The notes beneath the pieces were generated by a model that saw only the letters and a list, made by a program, of their open reading frames with translations, made no database searches and was not told the origin of the DNA. From positions 2,212,189 through 2,276,188 of the forward strand of contig NZ_JASBRG010000007.1 in the NCBI RefSeq assembly GCF_029961145.1: 64,000 nt of DNA, written 5' to 3'. Positions 61,862 to 64,000 of the stretch are shown in pieces. The translations under genes and the position numbers were made by a program. The stretch is from Pinibacter soli. Lineage in GTDB: Bacteria > Bacteroidota > Bacteroidia > Chitinophagales > Chitinophagaceae. How positions within the stretch are numbered: the first letter of the stretch is position 1; each line of letters begins with the position of its first letter.

Positions 61862-63118
61862 TTAAATCAATTTCCCCACAAACGCCTTCTTCAATATACT
61901 CTGCCTCAAAGCCTCTGCCTGTTGCAAGCTTTCATTAATGCTTTCTTCCATTTTATCAGCAACACTTAAGCGGCTTTCAATTCCTTCAACAATTTTATGT
62001 TGTTCCTCAAACGAGCAATAAGGAAGGTTATAATCCTTAATTAGATCAGTATTTAAATTGGGTTGAGCCGCGCCCATATTAATGTTCCGCAACTCTCTAG
62101 TCTTACTCTCCCAGAAATAATATAGGTATTGATTACTTCTTTGGTCAAGATCTAAAAATGCAGCAATACCATCATTTATTGTCGCATCAATCATGCAAAT
62201 CTTTGGGATCCCAAGTGTCGCTCCACTATTTGACAGTAGTAGAGTATTGGGTTTTATTTGCCTGGTTTTGTGTAAACCCGCTTCTTTAATAGTATATTGA
62301 AAAGTTGTCAAAAACATCCCCACATTGTTTGTCACATCAGCTACTTTCAAAAAAGGGATATTACCCTGATAATATCTCAAATCACCAGCTGGCCTTGGGG
62401 AACCTCCACGCACTACTTTACTAATTTCTGAAATCTTCACCCGCTTCCACCCCTCCGGCAATTCCCCATCCTTCACATTCTCATTTGTCAACCTCCCCTC
62501 AAATGCCCATTTCAATACACTTTGCCGATAGGTTTTTAGTTGCTGCTGGGCGGTGCGCAGGTTTTCTATGCCTTTGTCTAACTCACTAAAGAGTTCTTCT
62601 ATTTTGGAAACAATAGCTTGTTGAGTTTCAATATTTGGAAGAGGAAATTCAAATCGTTTTATAGAGGAAATGCCAACATTTGCTTGAGTAGTTTCAACTA
62701 TATACTTTCTAATCTCCTCCCAAATCTTTGGAGACAAAGAATATAAATAAACATACTTTGATAATACTAGATCGCGATCAGGTTTAATAACTGCACACGA
62801 ATATGAGACTAGAAATTCCTTATCAAAATCAATGAGAATGTTTTTCCCAATTGTGCCATATCGAGGGAAAATTATATCTCCTCTTTCAGGCTTTATTTTT
62901 CTTGATAGATTTAAATAATCCTCTTCCGAAACATACTTTGCATTTTCAAATGAAATCTTTAAATCGTCTGTAAAATCCTTTGTAGACACATAAGGATATC
63001 CAGTTGTTTCTTGCTTCGGCATCTTATGATCGATATCTCCAATTTTCTTACACACATCCCCTAACCTCACCCACTTCCAACCCTCCGGCAATTGTTCGTT
63101 ATTTCCTTCTTCCTTCAT
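61862..63118 (-). CDS. hsdS: Second type I specificity subunit HsdS
   Basis: 418 residues with two target recognition domains: one opening LPEGWKWVRLGDVCKKIGDI, the second opening LPEGWKRVKISEISKVVRGG. Each is followed by a conserved helix (TQQAIVSKIEELFSELDKGI; EQHKIVEGIESRLSVADKME). The C-terminus QSILKKAFVGKLI matches the end of many HsdS proteins. It reads a bipartite target for HsdM2 and HsdR2. It lies 55 bp after the hsdR stop and 41 bp before thsA. Confidence 0.95.
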   Translation of the reverse strand: MKEEGNNEQLPEGWKWVRLGDVCKKIGDIDHKMPKQETTGYPYVSTKDFTDDLKISFENAKYVSEEDYLNLSRKIKPERGDIIFPRYGTIGKNILIDFDKEFLVSYSCAVIKPDRDLVLSKYVYLYSLSPKIWEEIRKYIVETTQANVGISSIKRFEFPLPNIETQQAIVSKIEELFSELDKGIENLRTAQQQLKTYRQSVLKWAFEGRLTNENVKDGELPEGWKRVKISEISKVVRGGSPRPAGDLRYYQGNIPFLKVADVTNNVGMFLTTFQYTIKEAGLHKTRQIKPNTLLLSNSGATLGIPKICMIDATINDGIAAFLDLDQRSNQYLYYFWESKTRELRNINMGAAQPNLNTDLIKDYNLPYCSFEEQHKIVEGIESRLSVADKMEESINESLQQAEALRQSILKKAFVGKLI

Positions 63119-63172
63119 TGTTCAATATTGTTATCCAGCACTATCTGGCTCATAAAAATCTGTTTACTTTTT

Positions 63173-64000
63173 TTACGCACTCAACGCCTCATTCAGCTCC
63201 TGCAAAATAAGTTCATAATCGTTTTTGAAAAGCTGATAGAACTTGCCTAGTCCGCCGTTTTTATTAAACGGATCGAGTTCGAAATCTTCTTTTTCTACGT
63301 GGAAGCTGCCGGCCACATAGTCTTTTATCATGCGCAGCCACTGCATTTGTTCTTCGGTAAATTTGGTGGTGGTACCGGCCTGTTTTTTAAATACCCAGGT
63401 TTGAAAGTTTTTGTCCACCATTTTATCATAACTCGTCAACGTGTCGTCTATGCCGCATATGTTGCGTATGAGGCTCACGAGTGCAGTGAGTTCGTTTTTG
63501 GCGGCACCGCCGGCCTGCTTCAGCTGCTCGTATGCACGCCATACATGCGAGGGCGCCAGTAGCGGCTGCTCGCTCGTGAGTTTGTCGCACAGGTCTTTTA
63601 TCATCCGGTAGGTGAGTTCACGGCGGCGGTAAGGCTGGCTATAGAAAATCTGCAACGCAGTGATCTCATCTTTATGGCCCTCCATCCATGCTTTAAAATT
63701 GCTGATGGTCAATTCAGCAGCAGCATCCTGATCTTTTACCCAGCCCATCTTTGTCACCGCATCTATGTTGATGTGGTCTATTACCTGGTCGTATTTTTTG
63801 CGCACATCTACTATGAAGTTGCGCAGCTCAGGATTGTTGAAAACAGCAACTGCTTGTTCAATCAATTTATCGTGCTGCGCTTTCGCTGTTGTATTGATAT
63901 GATCGGGCGATGTGCCGATGTTCTCGCGGATTACAGCTGTCTGTATATTGTTTATCGTATCGGGATCATAGGCATTCAGCAACTGCTTCACCACATGCCC
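63173..64000 (-). CDS. hsdR: Second type I endonuclease HsdR, C-terminal part only (runs off window)
   Basis: About 276 residues are visible. The frame is open to base 64000 (GHVVKQLLNAYDPDTI), so the nuclease and motor domains lie beyond. The visible region is the HsdR C-terminal helical domain of the EcoEI_R_C type: FNNPELRNFIVDVRKKYDQV, RRRELTYRMIKDLCDKL, and near the end GLGKFYQLFKNDYELILQEL. That domain docks on HsdM/HsdS. It is the first visible gene of the hsdR-hsdS-thsA-thsB-hsdM locus. Intactness upstream cannot be judged. Confidence 0.9.
   Translation of the reverse strand, partial: GHVVKQLLNAYDPDTINNIQTAVIRENIGTSPDHINTTAKAQHDKLIEQAVAVFNNPELRNFIVDVRKKYDQVIDHINIDAVTKMGWVKDQDAAAELTISNFKAWMEGHKDEITALQIFYSQPYRRRELTYRMIKDLCDKLTSEQPLLAPSHVWRAYEQLKQAGGAAKNELTALVSLIRNICGIDDTLTSYDKMVDKNFQTWVFKKQAGTTTKFTEEQMQWLRMIKDYVAGSFHVEKEDFELDPFNKNGGLGKFYQLFKNDYELILQELNEALSA

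Overview
The window comes from a Bacteroidota chromosome, most likely a member of the Chitinophagaceae or a close relative (inference). The evidence is a SusC/FecR/ECF-sigma set, promoter boxes of the TAnnTTTG type, a tmRNA whose tag ends in YAMAA with no encoded CCA, a Bacteroidota-type tyrosine integrase and a Bacteroidota-type TraJ. No taxon-specific marker such as 16S rRNA is present.

Bases 1-10060 are ordinary chromosome. They hold the 5' part of a TonB-dependent SusC-like transporter with its FecR anti-sigma factor and ECF sigma factor (all minus strand), then dxr (isoprenoid synthesis), rseP (site-2 protease), a MutS-domain ATPase and ssrA (tmRNA). Intergenic gaps here repeatedly carry long inverted repeats with arms of about 22-38 bp.

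Bases 10061-53942 read as a genomic island inserted in the 3' end of ssrA. The intact tmRNA 3' end lies beside an integrase. A degenerate copy of the same 24 bp (21/24 identical) lies at 53919-53942 and is followed by a terminator that probably belonged to ssrA originally. An orphan TraJ suggests decay from an integrative conjugative element. The cargo is largely defence-like. A co-directional array of nine genes (35440 down to 19021) runs hsdR-hsdS-(PrrC-like ATPase)-hsdM-(RecQ-like helicase)-(coiled-coil membrane protein)-(EVE protein)-mcrB-mcrC. It is followed by an Mrr-like nuclease, a J-like/GrpE-like/Hsp70 cassette, a deiminase pair, a six-repeat protein, and a four-gene operon of membrane histidine kinase, receiver protein, caspase-like His/Cys protein and small membrane protein. 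Several unrecognised genes complete the island.

Bases 53943-64000, beyond the apparent right end, are also accessory in character. They hold a TerB-like / membrane coiled-coil / vWA-like lipoprotein / secreted nuclease operon, and a second type I restriction locus in the order hsdR-hsdS-thsA-thsB-hsdM. There a complete Thoeris pair (SIR2-STALD ThsA and TIR-like ThsB) sits between specificity and modification genes. The hsdR gene runs off the window.

The best candidates for undescribed biology are: (1) the kinase-receiver-caspase-like-membrane operon at 47570-50832; (2) the nine-gene hsd/PrrC/RecQ/EVE/McrBC array; (3) the J-like/GrpE-like/Hsp70 cassette at 38100-43019; and (4) the TerB/vWA/nuclease operon at 54975-58087.
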